Origin: Nocardioides cavernae
Lineage (GTDB): Bacteria > Actinomycetota > Actinomycetes > Propionibacteriales > Nocardioidaceae
Length of the DNA: 64,000 nucleotides
Assembly: GCF_016907475.1 (NCBI RefSeq)
Contig: NZ_JAFBCA010000001.1
Location: forward strand, 3,968,001-4,032,000
Direction: 5' to 3'
Shown: in pieces, positions 1-6,872 of the stretch
Position numbering within the stretch: the first letter of the stretch is position 1
Layout of the letters: every line of letters begins with the position of its first letter
Notes under the pieces: generated by a model
Seen by the model: only the letters and a program-made list of their open reading frames with translations
The model's database searches: none
What the model was told of the DNA's origin: nothing
Made by a program: the position numbers and the translations under genes

Positions 1-518
1 ACCAGCTCCTGGTCGCCGTCGCCGTCGGCGTCGATCGGGTCGAGCACGTTGGTGGCGATCGTCGTCCCGAGCTCCGCGATGCCGTAGGCCACCTCGCCCG
101 TGCTGCTGAGCGTCGTCTCCAGCCGGTAGCGGCCGTCGAAGTCCTTGGTCGGCTCGCCCCGGAAGACGACCGTCTCGTAGCTGCCGTCGCCGTCGAGATC
201 GAGCCGCGGCTGTCGATCGGAGTCGTTGCGCTCCCAGTTCCGACCGACGTCGGACGGCACCTCGACCTTCGGTGCGTCGGGCTTCGGCGCGACGTCGTCG
301 GAGCGCGGGTTGCGGGACAGCCCCTGCAGGACCACGCCGAGCACCAGCAGCACCACCGCCGCGGTGGCGAGCAGCACCCACGGTGACTGCCAGCGCGGTC
401 GCAGCTGCACGACGGGGCTCAGCGGGGCGAGGTGTTCGGGCCGCACCTGCTCGGCGCGCGCGGCGAGCGCGGCGCGCAGCCGGTCCTCCATCTCCGACAT
501 CGTGTCCGGCGTGCTCAT
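1..518 (-). CDS. Membrane partner of ECF sigma factor (partial, 3' end outside window)
   Basis: Only the first 172 codons are visible. The ATG overlaps the TGA of the upstream sigma gene as ATGA, so the two are translationally coupled. Residues 1-45 are a charged cytosolic head with no His/Cys zinc finger, residues about 46-67 form one hydrophobic helix, and the outer part carries two Asp-rich loops, LDLDGDGSYE and IDADGDGDQE, that look like calcium-binding DxDxDG loops of EF-hand or FG-GAP repeats. By position it is the likely anti-sigma or sensor partner of the sigma factor. No known anti-sigma domain is recognisable, so this role is inferred. Confidence 0.7.
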   Translation of the reverse strand, partial: MSTPDTMSEMEDRLRAALAARAEQVRPEHLAPLSPVVQLRPRWQSPWVLLATAAVVLLVLGVVLQGLSRNPRSDDVAPKPDAPKVEVPSDVGRNWERNDSDRQPRLDLDGDGSYETVVFRGEPTKDFDGRYRLETTLSSTGEVAYGIAELGTTIATNVLDPIDADGDGDQEL

Positions 519-1060
519 CGCTCCCCCTTCCCCGAGCTCGTCGTGGACTTCATGGCCTTCTCCAACGCGACGAGCGCGCGGCTGGCGGTCGACTTGACCG
601 TGCCCTGGCTGATCGCGAGCGTCTGCGCGATCTCGGCCTCGGACAGGTTCGACCAGTAGCGCAGCACCAGGACCTCCCGCTGCCGGGGGGCGAGCTGCTG
701 CAACGCCTCGATGACCTCCCGGTGCTCCTCCGCCAGCACCGCGCTGTCCTCGGGCGAGGGTGGTGACAGGTCGTGAGGGGGCGAGTACGCGCGGGCCGTA
801 CGCCGCCTGCGCAGCGCCGAGCGAGCCGTGTTGACCACCGACACCCGGAGGTAGGCCAGCGCCTTCGACGGATCCTTCACCGCGTCCGGGCGGCGGGCGA
901 GCGCAGCGAACGCGTCCTGGACGACGTCCTCGGCCGAGGCGAAGTCGTCGACCAGCAGCACGGCCATCCTCACCAGCGAGAGCCGGTGGGCGGCGTAGAG
1001 CTCGGTGATGTCCACCGACGGCTCCATCCCGATCCCCACCCCTGCTGCCCTCGCGCTCAT
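515..1060 (-). CDS. ECF RNA polymerase sigma factor, SigE-like family
   Basis: A 181-residue ECF sigma factor. Region 2 spans about residues 20-90 (core segment SAEDVVQDAFAAL) and region 4 about residues 115-170, with the helix-turn-helix around LSEAEIAQTLAISQGTVKS. There is no C-terminal extension. It directs core RNA polymerase to a small, unknown set of promoters. The downstream gene starts inside its stop codon and encodes a one-helix membrane protein, a usual arrangement for a sigma factor held at the membrane. ATG at 1060 is taken as the start; an internal ATG at 1027 with a purine-rich stretch before it is an alternative. Confidence 0.88.
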   Translation of the reverse strand: MSARAAGVGIGMEPSVDITELYAAHRLSLVRMAVLLVDDFASAEDVVQDAFAALARRPDAVKDPSKALAYLRVSVVNTARSALRRRRTARAYSPPHDLSPPSPEDSAVLAEEHREVIEALQQLAPRQREVLVLRYWSNLSEAEIAQTLAISQGTVKSTASRALVALEKAMKSTTSSGKGER

Positions 1061-1127
1061 GTCTGGTAGACGTGTGTCAGTCCCTCAGGTTGCCCCACCG
1101 ACCCCATGATTCCCGGAAGGCCTGCCC

Positions 1128-1502
1128 ATGCCGCAGCTCGAGCCCGCCACGCTGACGTACGTGGTCACCGACGACGACACCGCCGCGGCTGTCGGCAGCG
1201 GGTCGCTGCCCGTCCTCGGTACGCCGCGACTGCTGGCGTGGCTGGAGGCCGCGACCTGCGCGTGCGTCGCGCCTGTGCTCCCGGACGGGTCGACCAGCGT
1301 CGGCACGCGGGTGCAGGTCGAGCACCTCGCGGCGAGCCCGGTCGGCGCCGAGGTCGAGGTCAGCGCGTCCAGCGCCTACGAGGACGGCCGCCTCCACCGG
1401 TTCACCGTGAGCGCCCGCGACGCAGCCAGCGGGAAGGTCCTCGCCGCCGGGGAGATCACCCGGGTCGTCGTCGACGCGGAGCGGTTCATGTCGCGGCTCT
1501 GA
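1128..1502 (+). CDS. Thioesterase, FlK-like hotdog fold
   Basis: A 124-residue protein with the size and pattern of the single-hotdog thioesterases related to fluoroacetyl-CoA thioesterase FlK. The segment GTPRLLAWLEAATC is the long central helix start, where the family keeps Thr/Ser and Glu, and VEHLAASPVGAEV holds the His expected in the active site. It probably hydrolyses a small acyl-CoA in the cytosol; the natural substrate cannot be read from sequence. The ATG has a GGAAGG ribosome site 7 nt upstream (1115-1120). The gene stands alone, divergent from the sigma factor. Confidence 0.75.
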   Translation: MPQLEPATLTYVVTDDDTAAAVGSGSLPVLGTPRLLAWLEAATCACVAPVLPDGSTSVGTRVQVEHLAASPVGAEVEVSASSAYEDGRLHRFTVSARDAASGKVLAAGEITRVVVDAERFMSRL

Positions 1503-1518
1503 CCGGCCGCACCAGCAC

Positions 1519-2079
1519 TCAGAGCTCGCGGAGCACCCGGGCCGGGGACCCGACGGCGACGACCCCGGCGGGCAGGTCGCGGGTGACGACCGACCCCGCA
1601 CCCACGACGGTGTCGGCACCGATGGTGACGCCGGGGCAGACGATGACGCCGCCACCGAGCCACACGTTGTCGCCGATCGTGATGGGCTCGGCGGCCTCCC
1701 ACTTGTCACGCCTGGGCTGGGGCTCGAGCGGGTGGGTGGCGGTCAGCAGCTGGACGTTCGGGCCGATCTGGACGTCGTCGCCGATCGTGATCGCGGCGAC
1801 GTCGAGGAAGGTCACGCCCCAGTTGACGAAGGTGCGGGCGCCGATCGTGGTCTGGTAGCCGTAGTCGCACTGGAGCGGCGGCCGGACCTCGCTGTGCTCA
1901 CCGAGGCCGCCCAGCAGCTCCTCGAGCAGCACGCGCCGACCGTTCGCGTCGTTGGGGTCCATGGTGTTGATCCGGTGCGCGAGCCCCTGGGCGCGTTGCG
2001 ACTCCTCGGCCAGGACGGGGTCATCGGAGATGTAGGGCTCCCCCGCCAGCATCCGCTCCCGCATGCTCTTCTCGCTCAT
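1519..2079 (-). CDS. Sugar O-acetyltransferase (maltose/galactoside acetyltransferase family)
   Basis: A 186-residue left-handed beta-helix acyltransferase. The N-terminal Mac domain (MRERMLAGEPYISDDPVL) is followed by hexapeptide repeats from about residue 70 (TIGARTFVNWGVTF, ITIGDDVQIGPNV, ITIGDNVWLGGGV) and the end motif VVGAGSVVTRDLPAGVV. HPLEP carries the catalytic His. It moves acetyl from acetyl-CoA to a hydroxyl of a sugar, possibly as detoxification. ATG 2079 is chosen because a TACGTT box lies 6 nt upstream, as for leaderless mRNAs, and no reading of the upstream in-frame codons looks homologous. Confidence 0.85.
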   Translation of the reverse strand: MSEKSMRERMLAGEPYISDDPVLAEESQRAQGLAHRINTMDPNDANGRRVLLEELLGGLGEHSEVRPPLQCDYGYQTTIGARTFVNWGVTFLDVAAITIGDDVQIGPNVQLLTATHPLEPQPRRDKWEAAEPITIGDNVWLGGGVIVCPGVTIGADTVVGAGSVVTRDLPAGVVAVGSPARVLREL

Positions 2080-2085
2080 CGCGCC

Positions 2086-2091
2086 AACGTA
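2086..2091 (-). promoter_or_regulatory. -10 element TACGTT for the acetyltransferase
   Basis: TACGTT on the minus strand ends 6 nt before the ATG at 2079. No ribosome site lies between them, so the mRNA probably starts at the ATG (leaderless). Confidence 0.5.
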
Positions 2092-2105
2092 CAAGGCAGG
2101 CTCGG

Positions 2106-2558
2106 TCAGGCCCACGGGTCGGTGACCTGGCGCAGCATCCTCATCGTCGCCTCCAGCTCCCGCATGCGGGACGCCCCGAGGTGCTGCTCCCACTCCCCCA
2201 GGGCCTCGGCGACGACCGCGTCCGCGGCGTCCCCCACGGCGCGGCCACGCGCCGTGAGCCGGACGCGCTTCGCCCTCCCGTCGGCCGGGTCCGGGACGCG
2301 TTCGACGTAGCCCGAGCCCTCGAGCTGGTCCACGAGGAACCCTGCCGACTGCTTCGTGATCCGGGCACGCGCCGCCAGCGTCACGGTCCGGGTGCCGTCC
2401 GGGTCGACCTGGGCCATCAGGCGGGCCTGGGTGGGGGTCACGTCGGTGGCGCCCGCGGCCACCACAGCGTCGTACGCCCGGGCCTCCAGCGACCGGGCGG
2501 CGACGTACATCAGCACGCCGACGTTGGGCTGGTCGTCCGTTGACGTCGTGGTCTGCAC
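2106..2558 (-). CDS. MarR-family transcriptional regulator
   Basis: A 150-residue winged-helix protein. The DNA-binding core runs about residues 40-110: DVTPTQARLMAQV, then the recognition region TLAARARITKQSAGFLVDQL and the wing GYVERVPDPADGRAKRVRL, typical of MarR. GTG at 2558 is chosen: it gives a usual MarR length and places the start just beside a perfect 19-bp inverted repeat, the probable operator. The divergent neighbour at 2600 encodes a mycothiol-dependent-enzyme family protein, so the regulator most likely represses both itself and that gene until a ligand or oxidant appears. Confidence 0.88.
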   Translation of the reverse strand: MQTTTSTDDQPNVGVLMYVAARSLEARAYDAVVAAGATDVTPTQARLMAQVDPDGTRTVTLAARARITKQSAGFLVDQLEGSGYVERVPDPADGRAKRVRLTARGRAVGDAADAVVAEALGEWEQHLGASRMRELEATMRMLRQVTDPWA

Positions 2559-2568
2559 GGGTCCATGA

Positions 2569-2587
2569 TAGTCAGATAATCTGACTA
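2569..2587. promoter_or_regulatory. MarR operator, perfect 9-bp inverted repeat
   Basis: TAGTCAGAT, one central A, then ATCTGACTA: two perfect 9-bp arms in the 41-bp gap between the divergent marR-type gene and the mycothiol-enzyme gene. The size, symmetry, AT-rich core and location fit a MarR dimer site covering both promoters. Confidence 0.75.
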
Positions 2588-2599
2588 CTAGGTGACACC

Positions 2600-3211
2600 A
2601 TGGACAGCGACACGATCTGGAGCCACATCGACACCGAGCGCAGCGCGCTGGCCGACGTGCTCGCCGGCCTCCCCGACGACGCGTGGAGGACGCCGTCGCT
2701 GTGCGCCGCGTGGACGGTCCGTGACGTGGCCGCCCACCTCGCCCTCTCCCACGCCGGCGCACGCGAGCTCCTCGCCGCGGCCGTCCGGTCCGGCTTCCGC
2801 TACCACGCGATGGTCCGCGACTCCGCGATCCGCAGCCCGCTCGGCCACGAGGAGATCGTCGAGCGGCTGCGCGGGTTCGTGGGCTCGAGGCGGACCGTCC
2901 CGCTGGTGTCCGAGCGCGAACCGCTGCTCGACGTCCTGGTGCACACGCAGGACATCTGCGTCCCGCTGCAGGTCGACCATCCGATGCCGACCGACGCCGC
3001 CGTCGTGGCCCTCGAGCGCGTGCTGTGGTGGTCGCGGCGCATGCCCATCGGTCCGCGCCTGAGCGACGTCCGCCTCGTGGCCACCGACGTGGCGTGGGAA
3101 GCCGGGGCGGGACGACGGGTGGAGGGGCCGGCGCAGTGGCTGCTGCTCGCTGCGGCGGGGCGCGCCGAGGCACACCACCACCTGCGCGGCGAGGTGGCCG
3201 CCCTCTCCTGA
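2600..3211 (+). CDS. Maleylpyruvate isomerase family, mycothiol-dependent enzyme (DinB-like)
   Basis: A 203-residue protein of the actinobacterial mycothiol-dependent maleylpyruvate isomerase-like family. The N-terminal four-helix DinB-like bundle shows LCAAWTVRDVAAHLALSHAG, with the metal-binding His after AA, and later LLDVLVHTQDICVPL with a second His. A third ligand is probably the Glu/His near the C-terminus (GRAEAHHHL). Such proteins use mycothiol in isomerisation or thiol transfer; the substrate here is unknown. It starts 42 bp from the divergent MarR gene across the shared operator, so its expression is probably derepressed by the MarR ligand. Confidence 0.8.
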   Translation: MDSDTIWSHIDTERSALADVLAGLPDDAWRTPSLCAAWTVRDVAAHLALSHAGARELLAAAVRSGFRYHAMVRDSAIRSPLGHEEIVERLRGFVGSRRTVPLVSEREPLLDVLVHTQDICVPLQVDHPMPTDAAVVALERVLWWSRRMPIGPRLSDVRLVATDVAWEAGAGRRVEGPAQWLLLAAAGRAEAHHHLRGEVAALS

Positions 3212-3230
3212 GGCAGGTCCGGACATGCAA

Positions 3231-3254
3231 AAGTCCCCGCCGTGGCGGGGACTT
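3231..3254 (-). terminator. Intrinsic terminator of the bL37 gene (also usable from the plus strand)
   Basis: A perfect 10-bp stem, AAGTCCCCGC pairing with GCGGGGACTT around the loop CGTG. On the minus strand it is followed by TTTTGCA, giving a short U tract. It lies 26 bp after the bL37 stop and 20 bp after the end of the plus-strand gene, so it can separate the convergent pair. Confidence 0.75.
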
Positions 3255-3280
3255 CTACGAGATGACGGCGCGGGTGCGCG

Positions 3281-3355
3281 TCAGGCGTTGGGGCGCTTGC
3301 CGTGGTTCGCGCCCTTCTTCTTGCGAGCGCGGCGCTTGCGTCCGGTCTTGCCCAT
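3281..3355 (-). CDS. 50S ribosomal protein bL37 (24 residues)
   Basis: A very small gene: MGKTGRKRRARKKKGANHGK followed by RPNA and a TGA. The ribosome site AGGAGG lies 7 nt before the ATG, and a strong hairpin terminator follows. From memory, actinobacteria carry a 24-residue, very basic large-subunit protein, bL37, ending NHGKRPN; size, charge and this C-terminus match. It sits next to rsrA-sigR. Assignment is by recalled family pattern, not by a search. Confidence 0.8.
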   Translation of the reverse strand: MGKTGRKRRARKKKGANHGKRPNA

Positions 3356-3447
3356 GGTGGTCCTCCTGGAGTCGGTGCTCGGAGCAGTGTCTCAAATCCG
3401 CCCGGAGGCGGCCAATCGGGTCGGGCACGGCCGGGTCGAGCCGAGGC

Positions 3448-3732
3448 TCAGGCGTTGCCCTCGGTGATCTGCACCCGCACCTCGCGGAGCTGCAGGCGTA
3501 CGCGGTCGCGGAGGGACTCGGGCGCGGACTCGGAGCAGGAGCGGGCGACGAGCTGCTTGACGGCCTTCTGGAGGTCGTGGCGCTCGAGGCACGGACCGCA
3601 CTCGCGCAGGTGCATCTCGACGACGGCGCAGTCGGCCTGGTCGAGCTCGTTGTCGATGAAGTAGACGATGCGCTCGATGTAGTCGACACAGTCGTCCTTG
3701 CCGTGCTCCATGTCGTGCTCGTGGCTGCTCAC
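3448..3732 (-). CDS. rsrA: Mycothiol-system anti-sigma factor RsrA (zinc, redox-sensitive)
   Basis: A 94-residue zinc-binding anti-sigma (ZAS) protein. The HxxxCxxC motif is His41-Cys45-Cys48 (HLRECGPC), with Cys15 as the fourth ligand. These correspond to Cys11, His37, Cys41 and Cys44 of Streptomyces RsrA, and Cys35 and Cys66 match its other conserved cysteines. In the family, disulfide formation expels zinc and releases SigR. Its ATG overlaps the sigR stop as ATGA, keeping the two proteins in balance. There is no membrane helix, so it acts in the cytosol. Confidence 0.93.
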   Translation of the reverse strand: MSSHEHDMEHGKDDCVDYIERIVYFIDNELDQADCAVVEMHLRECGPCLERHDLQKAVKQLVARSCSESAPESLRDRVRLQLREVRVQITEGNA

Positions 3733-4388
3733 GACTCGTTCCCCTCTCCCAGGCCGGGCACGGTGGACGCCGGCAGCAGGTCGTTGGCCCGCACGTAGTC
3801 GGCGAGCATGTCGCGGAGCTGGCGGCGTCCGCGGTGCAGGCGCGACATGACGGTGCCGATCGGGGTGTCCATGATCTCGGCGATCTCCTTGTAGGGGAAC
3901 CCCTCGACGTCGGCGAGGTAGACCGCGAGGCGGAACTCCTCGGGCAGTCGCTGCAGCGCGTCCTTGACCTCGGAGTCGGGCAGGTGCTCGAGCGCCTCCA
4001 TCTCCGCGGACCGGAGGCCGGTCGAGGAGTGCGACTCCGCGCGGGCGAGCTGCCAGTCCTCCACGTCCTCGGACATCGACTGCTGCGGCTGGCGCTGCTT
4101 CTTGCGGTAGGAGTTGATGTAGGTGTTCGTCAGGATCCGGTAGAGCCAGGCCTTGAGGTTGGTGCCGGGCTTGAACTGGTGGAAGGCGCTGTAGGCCTTC
4201 GCGAACGTCTCCTGCACGAGATCCTCGGCGTCGGCGGGATTGCGGGTCATCCGCATCGCCGCGCCGTAGAGCTGGTCCAGGTAGGGAAGCGCGTCGCGCT
4301 CGAAGCGTGCGGAGCGCTGGTCGGAGGTCTCGTCCTCGACGGCGACCTCTGCAGGTGGGGACATCTCGTCCCGGAGCGATTCAGTCAT
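3729..4388 (-). CDS. sigR: RNA polymerase sigma factor SigR (thiol-oxidative stress)
   Basis: An ECF sigma factor of the SigR/SigH group. Region 2 covers about residues 35-100 ([30 protein letters not shown]) and region 4 about residues 135-190 ([34 protein letters not shown]). It drives thioredoxin, mycothiol and proteolysis genes when RsrA is oxidised. ATG 4388 gives 219 residues and has GGGAGG just upstream. The frame stays open to ATG 4436 (235 residues), but that codon is only about 10 nt downstream of the SigR-type -10 element. A long isoform from a farther promoter, as in Streptomyces, remains possible. Confidence 0.93.
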   Translation of the reverse strand: MTESLRDEMSPPAEVAVEDETSDQRSARFERDALPYLDQLYGAAMRMTRNPADAEDLVQETFAKAYSAFHQFKPGTNLKAWLYRILTNTYINSYRKKQRQPQQSMSEDVEDWQLARAESHSSTGLRSAEMEALEHLPDSEVKDALQRLPEEFRLAVYLADVEGFPYKEIAEIMDTPIGTVMSRLHRGRRQLRDMLADYVRANDLLPASTVPGLGEGNES

Positions 4389-4445
4389 CGCCTCCCACAG
4401 TACCGCCGTGGGTCGATCGAGGGTCAGTGCAGTCACACCGACCTG

Positions 4446-4472
4446 AACACCTCACCCCCGCCGGGGATTCCC
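4446..4472 (-). promoter_or_regulatory. SigR-type autoregulatory promoter of sigR-rsrA
   Basis: On the minus strand GGGAAT (4472-4467) is followed by exactly 18 nt and then GTT (4448-4446), the spacing and boxes known for SigR/SigH promoters. It lies 58 nt before the preferred sigR ATG and overlaps the last codons of the upstream hydrolase gene. It would give positive feedback on sigR-rsrA. Confidence 0.8.
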
Positions 4473-5114
4473 GACGACCTCGCGCACCATCCACTCGAGC
4501 GTCGACTCGACGACGATCCCCATCGCCTCGTCCTGGCTCACCTCGCCCCGCGCGGGCACCTTGAGGCCGTGGTCGCCGCCCGGGATCACCACCACGTCGA
4601 GCCCGTCGAGGTCGCCGGGGAACTCCTCGGGCCGCCCCATCGGGTCGCGCTCCCCCTGCACCACGAGCGTCGGCAGACCGACGGCCTGCAGCTCCGGCAT
4701 CCTGGTCGGCTCGGTCCTGCCCGGCGCGTGCAGCGGGAAGGACAGGGCCAGACATCCCGATGCGCCCAGCGTGCGCGCCGTACGGGCCGCGGAGCGGGCG
4801 CCTGCGGACCGGCCGCCCACGACGAGGGGCGTCCGCACGCGCATCACGTCGGCGGCGCACCGGAGGGCGGCGTCGAGGGTCGGCGGGGCGGTCGCGATCT
4901 TGCGGCCCGCGACCCGCCACGGCTGCTCGAACAGGACGACCGAGACGCCCTGGGCGGGCAGGGCGTCGGCCAGTGCCCACAGGTCCCGCGCGTCCACGCC
5001 CCCGCCGGCGCCGTGGCTCAGCAGCATCGTCGCGATCGGGCTCGTGGCACGACGCGTGTGCAGCCGACCCTCACCGTGGGGTGTGGCGACCGTCCGGACA
5101 GAAGCCTTCTTCAC
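4452..5114 (-). CDS. Alpha/beta hydrolase, KANL3/Tex30-like
   Basis: A 220-residue alpha/beta hydrolase of the small KANL3/Tex30-type group. Early SHGAGGGVDARDLWAL forms the oxyanion region, GGRSAGARSAART is the nucleophile elbow with Ser in GRSAG, VVQGERDPMGRPEEF supplies the Asp, and IPGGDHGLKVP the His. The substrate is unknown. Its ATG overlaps the stop of the SRAP gene (ATGA), so the two share an mRNA, and the sigR promoter lies inside its 3' end. Confidence 0.83.
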   Translation of the reverse strand: MKKASVRTVATPHGEGRLHTRRATSPIATMLLSHGAGGGVDARDLWALADALPAQGVSVVLFEQPWRVAGRKIATAPPTLDAALRCAADVMRVRTPLVVGGRSAGARSAARTARTLGASGCLALSFPLHAPGRTEPTRMPELQAVGLPTLVVQGERDPMGRPEEFPGDLDGLDVVVIPGGDHGLKVPARGEVSQDEAMGIVVESTLEWMVREVVGNPRRG

Positions 5115-5866
5115 TCGACATCCTCCAGGGGCAGCGGCTCGACGAGCTCGGGTCCGTTGTTGCGCACGTTGCTGACCAACGTCGGCACGGCGTAGGCCTC
5201 GAGGCGACCCGGGGCCGCGGGCACGAGGAGCGAGGTGTCACCGGGCGTGGTCGGGTCGAGCCACTCGTGCCAGCGCTCGCGCTCGACCATCAGCGGCATC
5301 CGGTCGTGGATGTGGCCGAGGGAGTCCTCGGCCTCCGTCGTGAGCACGGTGCAGGTCCAGCGGAACCGGGCGGGGTCGTCCTCGGCCCTCGTCGGGTCGC
5401 GCCAGATCTCGTAGAGCCCGGCCATCGCGAGCACGCCACCGTCCTTGGGGCGGATGAAGAAGGGCTGCTTGACCGGCTTGCCCTTGGCGTTGGTGCGCGA
5501 CGTCGGGTACCACTCGAAGTAGCCGTCGGCCGGCAGCAGCGCCCGCCGGGTGGCGAAGGCCTTGCGGTAGGCGGGCTTCTCCGCGACGGTCTCCATCCGG
5601 GCGTTGATCATCCGGTTGCCGATCGAGGGGTCCTTGGCCCAGGACGGCACGAGCCCCCACGTCAGGACGCGGAGCTGGCGCTGCGGGGGCTCGGACGCGT
5701 CCCCCCCGGACTCCCGCGACGGCGGGCGCTCGACGACGGCGTAGACCTCCTTGGTCGGCGCGACGTTGTAGTCGGCCGCCAGCGGCGCAGCGATCCGGGT
5801 GTCGACGACCTCGAACTCCTCGACGAGGTCGTCCGGGCTCCGGGACGAGGCATAGCGACCGCACAC
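5111..5866 (-). CDS. SOS-response-associated peptidase (SRAP, YedK/HMCES family)
   Basis: A 251-residue SRAP protein, which shields abasic sites in single-stranded DNA by forming a covalent thiazolidine link through the amino-terminal Cys. The GTG at 5866 is followed at once by TGC GGT CGC TAT, giving Met-Cys-Gly-Arg-Tyr, so Cys2 becomes the catalytic terminus; this fixes the start. Other family residues are visible: APTKEV, WGLVPSWAKD, INARMETV, RRALLPADGYFEWY with the conserved Glu, and the His of LGHIHDRMPLM. A TAGGGT box 7 nt upstream suggests a leaderless mRNA. It is translationally coupled to the hydrolase gene. Confidence 0.94.
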   Translation of the reverse strand: MCGRYASSRSPDDLVEEFEVVDTRIAAPLAADYNVAPTKEVYAVVERPPSRESGGDASEPPQRQLRVLTWGLVPSWAKDPSIGNRMINARMETVAEKPAYRKAFATRRALLPADGYFEWYPTSRTNAKGKPVKQPFFIRPKDGGVLAMAGLYEIWRDPTRAEDDPARFRWTCTVLTTEAEDSLGHIHDRMPLMVERERWHEWLDPTTPGDTSLLVPAAPGRLEAYAVPTLVSNVRNNGPELVEPLPLEDVE

Positions 5867-5873
5867 GGGACCC

Positions 5874-5879
5874 ACCCTA
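5874..5879 (-). promoter_or_regulatory. -10 element TAGGGT for the SRAP gene
   Basis: Minus-strand TAGGGT ends 7 nt before the GTG at 5866, with no ribosome site between, as in leaderless actinobacterial transcripts. Confidence 0.55.
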
Positions 5880-5903
5880 GGGGAGCCCGGCGCGGTGGTC
5901 CGC

Positions 5904-6656
5904 TCAGCCGCGGGCCAGCTCGTCGAGCAGCATGCCGGCCACGGCATCGGTGGTCGGGAGCCCCTCGATCCACACCCGCACCAAGCCGTGCGGCTCGGTC
6001 CCGTCGAGGAGGGTGCGCAGCACCCGGACCCGCCGTCCGAGGTGGTCGTCGCGCCGGGTCAGGATCCCCACCCGGTGCATGCCGAGGCGTGCGACGGTCT
6101 CGTCGCGGGCGAACGCCGTGCGCGCCAGCTCGCCCGACCGCGCCACGCGCATCGCCCGGGTGAAGTGGTCGCCGGGCTCGTCGGACGGGTCGCCGCCGGA
6201 CGGCATCTCGAAGACGACGAGGGCGTAGCCCCCGATGCCGGCGTCCGTCCCGGCGCCGCCGAGGCGGTAGAGCTCCGAGAGCCGGCTGCGCAGGTGGGCC
6301 TGGCTGGACAGCCCGGTGAGCGGGTCCTCGCAGGAGAGCTGGTTGAGGTAGCCCAGCGTGGTCTCGCTCCACGCCGTGACCAGCGCCGTCACGACGTCGT
6401 ACGACGGATCGTCGCCGGTGACCCCCTGCCACGTGGCGCGCAGCCCGGCGAGCGTCTCCTCGACGGACGCCCCGTCGCGGGCCAGCTCCTGGCCCGCGAC
6501 GGAACAGACGTCGATGACGTCCGATCCTGAGGTGAGCGCTTCTCCGACAGCCTCGAACCGGTGCGGCAACCCCGACCGCTCGACGGTGGGCTCCGGCTCG
6601 CTCACCCCAGGATCGGCAGCCGCGAGTCGTCGCCCCAGCGTGGCGAAGATCTTCAC
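5904..6656 (-). CDS. Degenerate GGDEF-domain protein
   Basis: A 250-residue protein. The signature CEDPLTGLSSQAHLRSRLSEL near residue 115-135 matches the start of GGDEF (diguanylate cyclase) domains, DPLTGLxNRxxL, but no GG(D/E)EF loop follows; around that place the sequence reads VVFEMPSGGDPSDEP. It is therefore unlikely to make cyclic di-GMP and may be a sensor or structural relic of that fold. The first 110 residues are helical and unassigned. GTG at 6656 is chosen for the GGAGGGG ribosome site about 8 nt upstream. It is convergent with nothing and lies divergent to the large sigma gene. Confidence 0.65.
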   Translation of the reverse strand: MKIFATLGRRLAAADPGVSEPEPTVERSGLPHRFEAVGEALTSGSDVIDVCSVAGQELARDGASVEETLAGLRATWQGVTGDDPSYDVVTALVTAWSETTLGYLNQLSCEDPLTGLSSQAHLRSRLSELYRLGGAGTDAGIGGYALVVFEMPSGGDPSDEPGDHFTRAMRVARSGELARTAFARDETVARLGMHRVGILTRRDDHLGRRVRVLRTLLDGTEPHGLVRVWIEGLPTTDAVAGMLLDELARG

Positions 6657-6872
6657 GGCATACCCCCCTCCGGGTCCTCCGGTCATGAGCTGGTCGTGCC
6701 CAGCCCATGCTCTGTGAATGTGACGGTGCTCATGGCGACCCATGACGCGGACCAGACCGACGTTTCCGTTTCTTCACTTTCCGGGGCCGTCGATGCCCCT
6801 GCGGGATAGAGTCGGATGGCCCGACGACCGTCGGGTGAGGTTCCCGGAAGCGTCCAACATGAGCGTCGAACC

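Noticed and set aside
3231..3254. Hairpin considered as part of a tRNA or small RNA
   Set aside because: Only one stem is present, followed by a T run on the minus strand; it fits a terminator and shows no cloverleaf.
4389..4436. Long SigR start at ATG 4436 as the main start
   Set aside because: It lies only about 10 nt downstream of the SigR-type -10 element, leaving no room for a ribosome site on the stress mRNA; kept as a possible isoform only.
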